A DNA stretch of 64,000 bases from Micromonospora avicenniae (GTDB lineage: Bacteria; Actinomycetota; Actinomycetes; Mycobacteriales; Micromonosporaceae): NCBI RefSeq assembly GCF_900156065.1, contig NZ_FTNF01000002.1:124001-188000 (forward strand), read 5' to 3'. Shown piece by piece: positions 17,290 through 25,846 of the stretch (positions are counted from its first letter, which is position 1; each line of letters starts with the position of its first letter). The notes beneath the pieces are model-generated. The model was not told the origin of the DNA and ran no database searches. It saw only the letters and a program-made list of their open reading frames with translations. The position numbers and the translations under genes are program-made.

Positions 17290-18063
17290 TCAGGCCCGGG
17301 CCGAACCGGCCCCGGCGACGTACCGCTCGTAGCCCTCGTCCTCGAGCTTGTCGGCCAGCTCCGGGCCACCCTGCTCGACGATCCGGCCGGCCACGAACAC
17401 GTGCACGAAGTCCGGCTTGATGTAGCGCAGGATCCGCGTGTAGTGGGTGATCAGCAGCAAACCGGTGTCGCCGGTGTCGCGGACCCGGTTGACGCCCTCG
17501 CTGACCACGCGCAGCGCGTCCACGTCGAGGCCGGAGTCGGTCTCGTCGAGGATCGCCATCTTCGGCTTGAGCAGCTCCAGCTGCACGATCTCATGCCGCT
17601 TCTTCTCACCGCCGGAGAAGCCCTCGTTGACGTTGCGCTGGGCGAACGCCGGGTCCATCTGCAGCCGCTCCATCGCGCCGCGCAGCTCGCCGGCCCAGGT
17701 ACGCAGCTTCGGCGCCTCGCCGTCGATGGCGGTCTTGGCGGTACGCAGGAAGTTGGCCACCGACACGCCGGGCACCTCGACCGGGTACTGCATGGCGAGG
17801 AAGAGGCCTGCGCGGGCCCGCTCGTCGACGGACATGGCCAGCACGTCCTCGCCGTCGAGGGTCACCGAACCGCCGGTGATCTCGTACTTGGGGTGGCCGG
17901 CGATCGAGTACGCGAGAGTGGACTTGCCGGAGCCGTTGGGGCCCATGATGGCGTGGGTCTCACCGGAGCGGACGGTCAGATCGACACCGGCCAGGATCGG
18001 CTTGAGCTCACCCTCGGGCAGCTTGACCGACACCTTCAGGTCGCGGATCTCCAGGGTGCTCAT
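17290..18063 (-). CDS. sufC: SufC ATPase of the SufBCD scaffold
   Basis: This 257-residue ABC-type ATPase has no membrane domain. Walker A is GPNGSGKST, the signature is FSGGEKKR and Walker B is AILDETDSGLD, the last two in the SufC-specific form. SufC drives conformational change in the SufBCD complex during Fe-S cluster assembly. The ATG at 18063 overlaps the TAA of the Rieske gene; the longer open frame upstream lies inside that gene. Confidence 0.95.
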   Translation of the reverse strand: MSTLEIRDLKVSVKLPEGELKPILAGVDLTVRSGETHAIMGPNGSGKSTLAYSIAGHPKYEITGGSVTLDGEDVLAMSVDERARAGLFLAMQYPVEVPGVSVANFLRTAKTAIDGEAPKLRTWAGELRGAMERLQMDPAFAQRNVNEGFSGGEKKRHEIVQLELLKPKMAILDETDSGLDVDALRVVSEGVNRVRDTGDTGLLLITHYTRILRYIKPDFVHVFVAGRIVEQGGPELADKLEDEGYERYVAGAGSARA

Positions 18064-18389
18064 TATCGGGTCACTCCATTGCTCGGCGTCAGGCTGACGT
18101 AGATGTCGCCGTCGCGGACTTCGACGGGGTAGACGGGAACGGGTTCGGTGGCGGGCAGCCCGGTGGGCTCGCCGGTACGCAGGTCGAAGCGGGAGCCGTG
18201 CAGCCAGCACTCCAGCGTGCAGCCCTCGACCTCACCCTCGGAGAGAGCCACCGCGGCGTGCGAGCACTCGTCGTGGACGGCGTAGAAATTGTCGTCCTCG
18301 CCGTGCACCAGCGCGATCTGCGTGCCGTCGACGTCCGCGCTGATCGCGGCGCCCTTGGGCACGTCCTCGGTGGAGCAGATCCGGATCAT
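18063..18389 (-). CDS. Rieske [2Fe-2S] ferredoxin of the suf operon
   Basis: This 108-residue soluble Rieske protein has cluster ligands C42/H44 (CSHAAV) and C61/H64 (CWLHGSRF), the CxH and CxxH pairs. It resembles the ferredoxin subunit of non-haem iron dioxygenases. A gene of this kind is regularly placed between sufD and sufC in actinobacteria, where it may supply electrons for cluster assembly; that role is inferred. Overlaps with sufD (ATGA) and sufC (TAATG) make it part of the coupled operon. Confidence 0.9.
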   Translation of the reverse strand: MIRICSTEDVPKGAAISADVDGTQIALVHGEDDNFYAVHDECSHAAVALSEGEVEGCTLECWLHGSRFDLRTGEPTGLPATEPVPVYPVEVRDGDIYVSLTPSNGVTR

Positions 18390-19531
18390 CAGGCGCCCGC
18401 CTTGGCGAGCCGCTCCTCGATCGCCGCACCGAGCCGCTCGCGCAGCTCCTCGACCGGGATCTTGTTGATCAGCTCGGCGAAGAAGCCGCGCACCACCAGC
18501 CGGCGGGCTTCCTCCTCCGGGATACCCCGGGCCATGAGGTAGAACAGCTGCTCGTCGTCGAAACGGCCGGTCGCGCTCGCGTGACCGGCGCCGGCGATCT
18601 CGCCGGTCTCGATCTCCAGGTTCGGTACGGAGTCCGCCCGCGCGCCGTCGCTGAGCAGCAGGTTCCGGTTGATCTCGTACGTGTCGGTGCCGGTCGCCTC
18701 GGCCTGGATCAGCACGTCACCCACCCAGACGGTGTGCGCGCTCTCCCCCTGCAGGGCGCCCCGGTAGCCGACGTAGCTACGGCAGTCCGGCACCGAGTGG
18801 TCGACCAGCTGGCGGTGCTCCAGGTGCTGGCCCGAGTCGGCGAAGTAGACGCCGTACAGCTCGGCCTCGCCGCCCCGGTCGGTGTACTCCACCGAGGTGT
18901 ACTGCCGGACCAGATCACCGCCGAGCGAGACCTGGACGTGCACCACCTTCGCGTCGCGGCCCAGCTTCACCTTGAGGTGCTGCGCCTGCACCGCGTCGTC
19001 GGCCCAGTCGGCGACAGTGACGAGGGTCAGCTTCGCCCCGTCGGCCACCGCCACCTCGACGTTGTCGGCCAGCGTGGCCGAGCCGACGTGCTCCAGCACC
19101 AGGGTCACCTCGGCAAACCGGCCCACCTCGACGAAGGTGTGCCCGAAGGCCAGGCCGTCCGCACCGTCCCCGACCACCCGCACGGTCACCGGCGCCGCGA
19201 CCACGGCCTCCCGCGCGACCTGGATCAGCAGCGCCTCACCGGCACCGCTGTACGCCAGCGCGCTGATCCGGTCGAACGGGGTGAGCACGCTGCCCACCCG
19301 CGGGTCGTCCTTCGCGATGCGGCCGAGCGTCACGCCCGCGGGCAGATCGCCGTGCTCGTGCCGGACCGCGCCGGTGGCGGCCTGCGCCTGGCCCACCAAG
19401 CCGCGCAGGCGCTTGAGCGGGGTGAACCGCCACTCCTCCTCCATGCCCGTCAGGGCGGGGAAGTCGGCAACGTCGTACGAGCGCAGCGCCTGCGACTTGG
19501 TGGTCGGTGGCGCGGAAGCCTGGGTAGTCAT
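18389..19531 (-). CDS. sufD: SufD scaffold subunit
   Basis: The 380-residue protein has the beta-helix core and helical C-terminal domain of SufB/SufD. The SufD-like end is GRFDDEQLFYLMARGIPEEEARRLVVRGFFAELI, split here as GRFDDEQLFYLMARG and IPEEEARRLVVRGFFAE. It partners SufB and SufC in the scaffold that builds and holds nascent Fe-S clusters. The leader TTQASAPPTTKSQALRSYD precedes the fold. It starts 97 bp downstream of sufB, the only sizeable gap in the operon, and that gap holds a hairpin. Confidence 0.93.
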   Translation of the reverse strand: MTTQASAPPTTKSQALRSYDVADFPALTGMEEEWRFTPLKRLRGLVGQAQAATGAVRHEHGDLPAGVTLGRIAKDDPRVGSVLTPFDRISALAYSGAGEALLIQVAREAVVAAPVTVRVVGDGADGLAFGHTFVEVGRFAEVTLVLEHVGSATLADNVEVAVADGAKLTLVTVADWADDAVQAQHLKVKLGRDAKVVHVQVSLGGDLVRQYTSVEYTDRGGEAELYGVYFADSGQHLEHRQLVDHSVPDCRSYVGYRGALQGESAHTVWVGDVLIQAEATGTDTYEINRNLLLSDGARADSVPNLEIETGEIAGAGHASATGRFDDEQLFYLMARGIPEEEARRLVVRGFFAELINKIPVEELRERLGAAIEERLAKAGA

Positions 19532-19576
19532 CTCTTCCTTGGTCTGTCATGAATCGGAGGGTCGAAGCGGGCTGGA

Positions 19577-19600
19577 CCGGACCCGGCGTACCGGGTCCGG
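19577..19600 (-). promoter_or_regulatory. Hairpin in the sufB-sufD gap
   Basis: CCGGACCCGG, a CGTA loop and CCGGGTCCGG form a perfect 10-bp stem. It is in the only real gap within the otherwise overlapping suf operon. It could be an attenuator or an mRNA-stability element that sets SufB above the downstream proteins. Confidence 0.45.
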
Positions 19601-19628
19601 GTCCGGCCATGGCCGGGCGGAGGCGGCG

Positions 19629-21059
19629 TCAGCCGACCGCGCCCTCCATCTGGAGTTCGATCAGGCGGTTGAGCTCCAGGGCGTACTCCATCGGGAGCTC
19701 CTTGGCGATCGGCTCGATGAAGCCGCGCACGATCATCGCCATCGCCTCGTCCTCGGACATTCCCCGGCTCATCAGGTAGAAGAGCTGGTCCTCGCTGACC
19801 TTGGAGACGGTCGCCTCGTGCCCCATCGCCACGTCGTCCTCACGGATGTCGACGTACGGGTAGGTGTCCGAGCGGGAGATGGTGTCGACGAGCAGCGCGT
19901 CGCACTTGACAGTGCTCTTGCTGTGGTGCGAGCCCTCCATCACCTGGACCAGGCCACGGTAGGAGGTGCGGCCACCACCGCGAGCGATCGACTTGGAGAC
20001 GATCGTGCTGCTGGTGTGCGGCGCGGCGTGCACCATCTTGGCGCCGGCGTCCTGGTGCTGCCCCTCGCCGGCCATGGCCACCGAGAGCACCTCGCCCTTG
20101 GCGTGCTCGCCGAGCATGTAGACCGCCGGGTACTTCATGGTGACCTTGGAACCGATGTTGCCGTCGACCCACTCCATGGTCGCGCCCTCGGCGCAGGTGG
20201 CGCGCTTGGTGACCAGGTTGTAGACGTTGTTCGACCAGTTCTGGATGGTCGTGTAGCGGCAGCGGGCGTTCTTCTTGACGACGATCTCGACCACGGCGCT
20301 GTGCAGCGAGTCCGAGGAGTAGAGCGGCGCGGTGCAGCCCTCGACGTAGTGCACGTACGCGCCCTCGTCGACGATGATCAGCGTCCGCTCGAACTGGCCC
20401 ATGTTCTCCGTGTTGATCCGGAAGTAGGCCTGCAGCGGGATCTCCACGTGCACACCCTTCGGCACGTAGATGAACGAGCCACCGGACCAGACCGAGGTGT
20501 TCAGCGCGGCGAACTTGTTGTCACCCACCGGGATGACGGTGCCGAAGTACTCCTTGAACAGGTCCTCGTGCTCCCGGAGCGCCGTGTCGGTGTCGAGGAA
20601 GATGACGCCCTGCTCCTCGAGGTCCTCACGGATCTTGTGGTAGACGACCTCGGACTCGTACTGCGCCGCGACACCGGCGACCAACCGCTGCTTCTCCGCC
20701 TCGGGGATGCCCAGCCGGTCGTAGGTGTTCTTGATGTCCTCGGGCAGGTCCTCCCAGCTGGTGGCCTGCTTCTCCGTCGACCGGACGAAGTACTTGATGT
20801 TGTCGAAGTCGATCCCGCTGAGATCGGCGCCCCAGGACGGCATCGGCTTGCGCTCGAACAGCCGCAGGCCCTTCAGGCGCAGGTCGAGCATCCAGGCCGG
20901 CTCATTCTTCTTGGCCGAGATGTCCCGCACCACCGCCTCGTTGAGGCCCCGCTGGGCGGCGGCCCCGGCGACGTCCGGGTCGGCCCAGCCGTACTCGTAG
21001 CGGCCCAGGGCGGCGAGCTGCTCCTCCTGGGTGAGTGGCTGGACGATCTGCTCGGTCAT
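19629..21059 (-). CDS. sufB: SufB scaffold subunit
   Basis: The 476-residue protein is a full SufB. The conserved C-terminal block [20 protein letters not shown] is present, as is the central [20 protein letters not shown] block, which here reads [19 protein letters not shown] in part. SufB carries the cluster-assembly site within SufBCD. There is no intein, unlike SufB of many mycobacteria. It begins directly after the sufR stop, so the repressor gene and the operon are probably one transcript. Confidence 0.94.
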   Translation of the reverse strand: MTEQIVQPLTQEEQLAALGRYEYGWADPDVAGAAAQRGLNEAVVRDISAKKNEPAWMLDLRLKGLRLFERKPMPSWGADLSGIDFDNIKYFVRSTEKQATSWEDLPEDIKNTYDRLGIPEAEKQRLVAGVAAQYESEVVYHKIREDLEEQGVIFLDTDTALREHEDLFKEYFGTVIPVGDNKFAALNTSVWSGGSFIYVPKGVHVEIPLQAYFRINTENMGQFERTLIIVDEGAYVHYVEGCTAPLYSSDSLHSAVVEIVVKKNARCRYTTIQNWSNNVYNLVTKRATCAEGATMEWVDGNIGSKVTMKYPAVYMLGEHAKGEVLSVAMAGEGQHQDAGAKMVHAAPHTSSTIVSKSIARGGGRTSYRGLVQVMEGSHHSKSTVKCDALLVDTISRSDTYPYVDIREDDVAMGHEATVSKVSEDQLFYLMSRGMSEDEAMAMIVRGFIEPIAKELPMEYALELNRLIELQMEGAVG

Positions 21060-21824
21060 CTATCTGTCCTCACAGTGGTGACGGGTCTTTCCGGACTGGA
21101 CACGCCCCGGCTGGGCGGGGATGTGCGTGGTGCACACCCCGTCGCCGTGCGCGATGGTGGCCAGGCGCTGCACGTGGGTGCCGACCAGGCGGGAGATCAC
21201 CTCGGTCTCGGCCTCGCACAGCTGGGGAAACTCGGCGGCCACGTGTGCCACCGGGCAGTGGTGCTGGCAGAGCTGGCCGCCGGAGGCGATCGTGGATGCG
21301 TTCGCAGCGTAACCCTCGGCGGTCAATGCGCCGGCGAGTGCCTCCGCCCGGGCGAGCGGATCGTCGCCGGCGTCCTCCATGGCCGCCCGGCAGCGGGCCT
21401 CCAGGGCGGAGACCTGCTCGGCGGCGAACGTCTCCACCGCCTCCGAACCGCCGTTGCGGGCGATCCAGCGCAGCGCGGCGGTGGCCATGTTGTCGTAGTG
21501 GTGGGTGCCGCAGCGGACCCGGGCGGCCTCGGTGAGCACGAAGACCTTCGCCGGGCGCCCCCTGCCCCGGTGGCCGTGGATCGTCTGGTCGCGGGCGATG
21601 ACGTCACCGTCCGCGAGCATCGCGTCAAGGTGCCGGCGGATCGCGGCCGGGCTGAGCCCGAGGGCCGAACCGAGCTGCGCCGCGGTGGCCGCGCCCTGCT
21701 CCAGCAGCAGCTGGGTCACCCGGTCACGGGTGGACAGGTCGGCCCCGACGGTGGCGGACGCGCGCTGACCGGCGACCGGGTCGGTCGCCGACCGGTGCCG
21801 GGAGACTCCCGCCGCCTTTTTCAC
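21060..21824 (-). CDS. sufR: SufR-like Fe-S-sensing transcriptional regulator
   Basis: The N-terminal winged helix-turn-helix (STRDRVTQLLLEQGAATAAQ, then [20 protein letters not shown]) is of ArsR/DeoR type. The C-terminal half has the cysteines typical of SufR, which bind a [4Fe-4S] cluster: QLCQHHCPVAHVA, PQLCEAE and GVCTTHIP. SufR represses the suf operon when clusters are plentiful. It is the first gene, abutting sufB. The start is uncertain: I use the GTG at 21824 (KKAAGVSRHR); GTG at 21833 and TTG at 21860 are in frame. Confidence 0.9.
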   Translation of the reverse strand: MKKAAGVSRHRSATDPVAGQRASATVGADLSTRDRVTQLLLEQGAATAAQLGSALGLSPAAIRRHLDAMLADGDVIARDQTIHGHRGRGRPAKVFVLTEAARVRCGTHHYDNMATAALRWIARNGGSEAVETFAAEQVSALEARCRAAMEDAGDDPLARAEALAGALTAEGYAANASTIASGGQLCQHHCPVAHVAAEFPQLCEAETEVISRLVGTHVQRLATIAHGDGVCTTHIPAQPGRVQSGKTRHHCEDR

Positions 21825-21940
21825 AACGCCCACGTTACGTATTTCGTCCGAGGCCCGCAAACCGATCTCCCGGTGATTCCAACCACCGTGTTACCGGACT
21901 CGAAGGAAGATCGATCACTACGTTGCGTAGGATTTGCGCC
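21825..21940. promoter_or_regulatory. sufR/ctaA divergent control region with repeated ACGTTRCGTA
   Basis: The decamer ACGTTACGTA (21832) recurs as ACGTTGCGTA (21920), one beside each start. TAGGAT at 21928-21933 looks like a -10 box seven bases before the ctaA GTG, which suggests a leaderless ctaA mRNA. The repeats are candidate binding sites for SufR or another shared regulator. Confidence 0.45.
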
Positions 21941-22924
21941 GTGAAGCGATCCGTCCGGTTCCCGGTCCCCGCCGCGCTGCACCGCCTGCTCGATCGGTTC
22001 CCGGTCCCGGCGGCACTGCTGCGCCGGCTCGCGCTCGCCTCGATCATCGCGAATGTCGGGATCGTGGTCACCGGTGGGGCGGTGCGGTTGACCGCCTCCG
22101 GGCTCGGCTGCCCGACCTGGCCACGATGCACCGACGGGTCGTACGTCCCCACGAACGAGATGGGCGTGCACGGGGTGATCGAGTTCGGCAACCGCACGCT
22201 CACGTTCGCAGTGGGCATCATCGCGTTCGCCACCGTGCTGGCGGCGCTGGCGCACCGGCCACGCCGGCGCGGGGTGCTGGCGCTGTCCATCGCGGTCTTC
22301 TGCGGCATCCCGGCGCAGGCGGTGGTCGGCGGGATCACCGTGCTGACCAACCTGAACCCGTGGGTGGTCGGCCTGCACTTCCTCGCCTCGATGGCGGTGA
22401 TCGCCGCCGCGTACGCCCTCTGGCGCCGCACCGCGGACCCGGACGGGCCGGCGGTCGCCGTGGTGCCCGCACCGCTGCGGACGCTGGCCCGGCTCACCAC
22501 GCTGGTCGGCGTCGCGGTGCTGCTGATCGGCACCTGGGTGACCGGCAGCGGCCCGCACGCCGGCGACCGGGACGCGGTGCGCAACGGACTGGACCCGGAG
22601 TCGATCTCCCAGGTGCACGCCGACAGCGTGTTCCTGCTGCTCGGGCTCTCGGTGGCGCTGGTCTTCGCGTTCCGCGCGGTGGGCGCGGCGCGGGCCGAAC
22701 GCGCCGCGCTGCTGCTGGTCGGGGTCGAACTGGGTCAGGGCCTGATCGGCTTCGTGCAGTACTTCACCCACCTGCCCGGCGTCCTCGTCGGCGCGCACAT
22801 GTTCGGCTCGTGCCTGGTCCTGTTGGCCGCGCTGCACGTGCAGTGGTCGACCCGGGAACGCCGATCCGTGCCCGCGGTCCCGGCGCCCACCCCGGCCGCC
22901 GAACCCGTCACCGCCGCCGTCTGA
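21941..22924 (+). CDS. ctaA: Haem A synthase (CtaA/COX15)
   Basis: The 327-residue membrane protein has about eight helices. The first outer loop carries a Cys pair in LGCPTWPRCTDG and a conserved Glu/His-containing segment GVIEFGNRTL. The second half repeats the fold, with GSGPHAGD. It oxidises haem O to haem A for cytochrome c oxidase. Its substrate supplier ctaB is 2 kb downstream. I chose GTG at 21941, just behind a -10-like TAGGAT; the TTG at 21923 is also in frame but would lie across that promoter. Confidence 0.93.
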   Translation: MKRSVRFPVPAALHRLLDRFPVPAALLRRLALASIIANVGIVVTGGAVRLTASGLGCPTWPRCTDGSYVPTNEMGVHGVIEFGNRTLTFAVGIIAFATVLAALAHRPRRRGVLALSIAVFCGIPAQAVVGGITVLTNLNPWVVGLHFLASMAVIAAAYALWRRTADPDGPAVAVVPAPLRTLARLTTLVGVAVLLIGTWVTGSGPHAGDRDAVRNGLDPESISQVHADSVFLLLGLSVALVFAFRAVGAARAERAALLLVGVELGQGLIGFVQYFTHLPGVLVGAHMFGSCLVLLAALHVQWSTRERRSVPAVPAPTPAAEPVTAAV

Positions 22925-23075
22925 CCCGCCACCGCGCAGCCATCGACCCGGGCCCGTCCCCGCGTCGGAGCCGGGGCCGGGGCCGACGTGGAGGCGCCCT
23001 TGGGCGGTATGCCCGCGATCGCGCCTCTTGTGCCATGCCACCACTGCATGATCGCCGAAATGGTGGGCGGGCGGA

Positions 23076-23996
23076 TCAGGTTTCGCTCTCCAGCCGAGTG
23101 AGGATCGCGTCGGCGAGCCGATCGGCGGCGCCGGCGCTGTGGCCGAGGAAGAGCGAGGGTTCGGTGAGTTCCAGCTCGACCAGGATCGGCCGGCCGTCCG
23201 GGCCGGGAATCAGGTCCACCCGGGCGTAGAGCAGCCGGTCCGACCCGCCCGGCACCGCCGCCAGGGTCTTCGCGGCCACCGCCAGCTGCTCCTCGGTCGC
23301 CGTCCGAGCGGTGATCTCCTCCGGCCGGTAGAGCCCGTCGACCCCGAAGTCGGGGCCGGTCAGCATCGGGCCCTTGCGGATGGCGTGGCTGAACGCCAGC
23401 CCCTGCCGCCCGGCCAGGAAGAGCAGCGCGGTCTCGCCTGCGGTGTCGACCGCGGTGAGGTACGGCTGGACCATGGTCACCCGTCCGGCGGCCGACAGCC
23501 GACGCACGTGCGCCACCGCGAGTTCGCGGTGTTCCGGGTCGGCCAGGTCGTACCGGCCGGTGTCCTGACTGCCCGCACTGACCGCCGGCTTGATCACGTA
23601 TTCGCCCGAGTCGGCGGGCGGCGTCCAGGACCCGCCCGGGCCGACCCACGCCGTCGGGACCGTCGGGACGCCCGCCGCCGACAGTTCATCGAGGTAGCGC
23701 TTGTCGGTGTTCCAGCGCACCACGTCGGCGGGGTTCGCCAGCCGCGGCACGCGCTGCGCCCAGGCCACGAACTCGTCCCGGCGGGGCATGTAGTCCCAGG
23801 GTGAGCGGAGCACCGCAAGGTCGTACGCCGCCCAGTCGGCGGCCGGATCGTCCCAGACGACGGGTTCGGCGCGGACGCCCCGGGCGGCCAACGGAGCGAG
23901 CACGAGCCGGTCGTCCGGGTCCAGGTCGGCGAGTTCGCCACAGGTTATGAGAGCGACCCGGGGTTTCCCCCGGGCCGGCTGGTGGTGGTTGTTCAA
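23076..23996 (-). CDS. ATP-grasp superfamily protein
   Basis: This 306-residue soluble protein has an ATP-grasp layout. An N-terminal Rossmann-like domain (RVALITCGELADLDPDD) is followed by a nucleotide-binding part with YVIKPAVSAGSQDT and a C-terminal LYARVDLIPGPDGRPILVE-type segment, where the acidic residues of DLIP and VELELTEPS should bind magnesium. It resembles RimK/glutathione-synthetase-type ligases that join a carboxylate to an amine. I cannot assign a substrate, and no obvious acceptor peptide or pathway gene adjoins it. Confidence 0.85.
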   Translation of the reverse strand: MNNHHQPARGKPRVALITCGELADLDPDDRLVLAPLAARGVRAEPVVWDDPAADWAAYDLAVLRSPWDYMPRRDEFVAWAQRVPRLANPADVVRWNTDKRYLDELSAAGVPTVPTAWVGPGGSWTPPADSGEYVIKPAVSAGSQDTGRYDLADPEHRELAVAHVRRLSAAGRVTMVQPYLTAVDTAGETALLFLAGRQGLAFSHAIRKGPMLTGPDFGVDGLYRPEEITARTATEEQLAVAAKTLAAVPGGSDRLLYARVDLIPGPDGRPILVELELTEPSLFLGHSAGAADRLADAILTRLESET

Positions 23997-24003
23997 CTCG
24001 TCC

Positions 24004-24333
24004 TCAACGGGCCATCGTGCGCCGGGCCATCGACCGCCAGAGGTCGTTGCTCGGCCGCATCTGGTCCATCAGTTCCCGCTCCCAGGCGTTCTCGACGGTG
24101 ACTCCCGCCTTGGCGCACGCCTCGCGCGCGGTGACCGTGTCGGTCGCCATCTGGTCGCCCCACTCGCCGTCCTCACCGACGAGGACGATGCGTGCACCGC
24201 GCTTGCCGACGTACTCGATGACGGCCTTCGCACCGCCGTGTCCGGCGGCGAACGACTTGATCCCCGCGACCAGGCCGTTCGGGGCCTGATCGCTGTGCTC
24301 AGCCGTCAGCGTCGTATCGGAACCATCTGCCAT
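24004..24333 (-). CDS. Conserved actinobacterial protein of unknown function
   Basis: This 109-residue soluble protein has a Gly-rich central stretch, GLVAGIKSFAAGHGGAKAVIE, then YVGKRGARIVLVGEDGEWGDQ. Its beta-strand and acidic turn are well conserved in similar actinobacterial proteins I recall. I recognise no catalytic motif. The ATG at 24333 gives the usual length; a longer frame runs to 24531 through low-GC DNA unlike the coding part. It lies just 7 bp from the ATP-grasp start on the same strand, so the two are probably co-transcribed, with this gene first. Confidence 0.75.
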   Translation of the reverse strand: MADGSDTTLTAEHSDQAPNGLVAGIKSFAAGHGGAKAVIEYVGKRGARIVLVGEDGEWGDQMATDTVTAREACAKAGVTVENAWERELMDQMRPSNDLWRSMARRTMAR

Positions 24334-24622
24334 GACGCGAAGCCTATGCAGGTTGCCACTGATACGGACGAGATCAGTGAACCTTTTGTGATGCCTGTTA
24401 CCTGGACGTTTAAGGAAGACCACAGGAGTTTTGCCCGGGTTTTTCAGCACTTTTCCCGGCATAGCGCTTCGACAAACCGCACGCGATCCGGCGCAGGTTG
24501 AGCCGATCCGACTCATGCCGACAGAGGGCACGATGTGCTGCTAAACCCGGACAACTAATCCATGATGATGATTTTTGTGGGAGCTTCCCCACGGTTCGCC
24601 GCGCAGCCGGCCTCGCGGGTTG
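24334..24622. other. AT-rich intergenic region upstream of the hypothetical gene
   Basis: These 289 bases are visibly poorer in GC than the rest of the window, with several T and A runs. A 7-bp stem (CACTGAT at 24357, ATCAGTG at 24373) lies close to the downstream ATG. The region must hold the promoter of the hypothetical/ATP-grasp pair and the end of ctaB. I find no tRNA or recognised small RNA, but a non-coding RNA is possible. Confidence 0.45.
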
Positions 24623-25576
24623 TCAGAGCAGCGCGTCCAGCGCGACCGCGGCGAAGACGATGGTCAGGTACGTCGTCGACCAGTGGAACAGCCGCATCGG
24701 CTTGACCGCCTGGCCGCTCGCCGCCCGACGGGCCAGCTTGTGCGCCTCGACCACGAGCACGCCGCCGACCACCAGCGTCGGCACGCCGTAGACGAAGCTC
24801 ATACCCAGCGGCCAGACCGCCAGCGACGTCAGCACGGTCAACCAGGTGAAGATCAGGATCTCGGCGTTCACCCGGCGGGTGGAGGCCACCACCGGCAACA
24901 TCGGGATCCCCGCGCGGGCGTAGTCGTCCTTGTACTTCATCGCCAGCGGGTAGAAGTGCGGCATCTGCCAGAAGAAGACCACCGCGAACAGACCCCAGGC
25001 GGCCGGCGAGAGCGAGCCGGTGACCGCGGCCCAGCCGATCAGCACCGGGGCCGCGCCGCAGGCACCACCCCAGAAGGTGTTCGCCGCCGTCGTGCGCTTC
25101 AGCCAGAGCGTGTAGATCAAGTCGTAGTAGACGATCGCGGCCAGGGTGAGCCCCGCGGCCAGCAGGTTGGTGAACACGGCCATCAGCGCAACCGAGATCA
25201 CCGCGAGCGTGAGGCCGAAGATGAGGGCGCTACGCGGCGAGACGGTGTGCGCGGGCAGCGGGCGGCGCTTCGTCCGCCGCATCAACTGGTCGATGTCCCG
25301 GTCGATGTAGCAGTTGATCACGCTGGCCGCGCCGGCCGCGAGCGAGCCACCGACCAGCACCACGGCGACGAGCCAGAGCGACGGCAGCCCGTCGGCGGCG
25401 AGCATCATCGCCGGCACCGTGGTCACCAGGAGCAGTTCCACGATCCGCGGCTTGGTCAGCGTCACGTACGCCCGAAAGACCGCCCGGACGTCCCGCCGTG
25501 GCGCGACCGAGCCCTCCGCCACCGTCCGCACGGGCGGCTGCCCGGCGGAGTTGCTGACGGGGCGCTCGGTGATCAT
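24623..25576 (-). CDS. ctaB: Protohaem IX farnesyltransferase (haem O synthase)
   Basis: This UbiA-family membrane prenyltransferase is about 317 residues with roughly nine helices. The first Asp-rich motif is [15 protein letters not shown] and the second region contains [12 protein letters not shown]. It adds a farnesyl group to protohaem, producing haem O for ctaA. The ATG at 25576 follows an in-frame GTG two codons earlier; either would serve. It is divergent from tkt, a common actinobacterial arrangement. Confidence 0.93.
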   Translation of the reverse strand: MITERPVSNSAGQPPVRTVAEGSVAPRRDVRAVFRAYVTLTKPRIVELLLVTTVPAMMLAADGLPSLWLVAVVLVGGSLAAGAASVINCYIDRDIDQLMRRTKRRPLPAHTVSPRSALIFGLTLAVISVALMAVFTNLLAAGLTLAAIVYYDLIYTLWLKRTTAANTFWGGACGAAPVLIGWAAVTGSLSPAAWGLFAVVFFWQMPHFYPLAMKYKDDYARAGIPMLPVVASTRRVNAEILIFTWLTVLTSLAVWPLGMSFVYGVPTLVVGGVLVVEAHKLARRAASGQAVKPMRLFHWSTTYLTIVFAAVALDALL

Positions 25577-25846
25577 GCTCACGGATTGCCACCTTCCGGC
25601 GTCGGCACGGGAGATTCGGGTCGGCCGGACCCAGATCGGGCCCCACACCGCCCACACACTACGCGCTGTCGTTTTGGCTGCCCGGCCGACCCGGCAACGG
25701 TGCGGGCCGTCACACGTTCCGGCCTACCGCCGAATCCTCCGGAAGGAGTACCAAGGACCATGCAGTGATCCCCGGGCGGACGTTTAGGACGACTCGATAG
25801 GGTCACCAATGAGGGTTCCGCCCATCTGCCGAGGAGCACAACCAAC

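Noticed and set aside
18882..21944. A 1020-codon ORF antisense to sufD, sufB and sufR
   Set aside because: Its translation is low-complexity and the three genes beneath it have full family signatures.
23000..23075. Inverted repeats between ctaA and the ATP-grasp gene as a terminator
   Set aside because: Only short, poorly matched pairs are present; nothing stands out over GC background.
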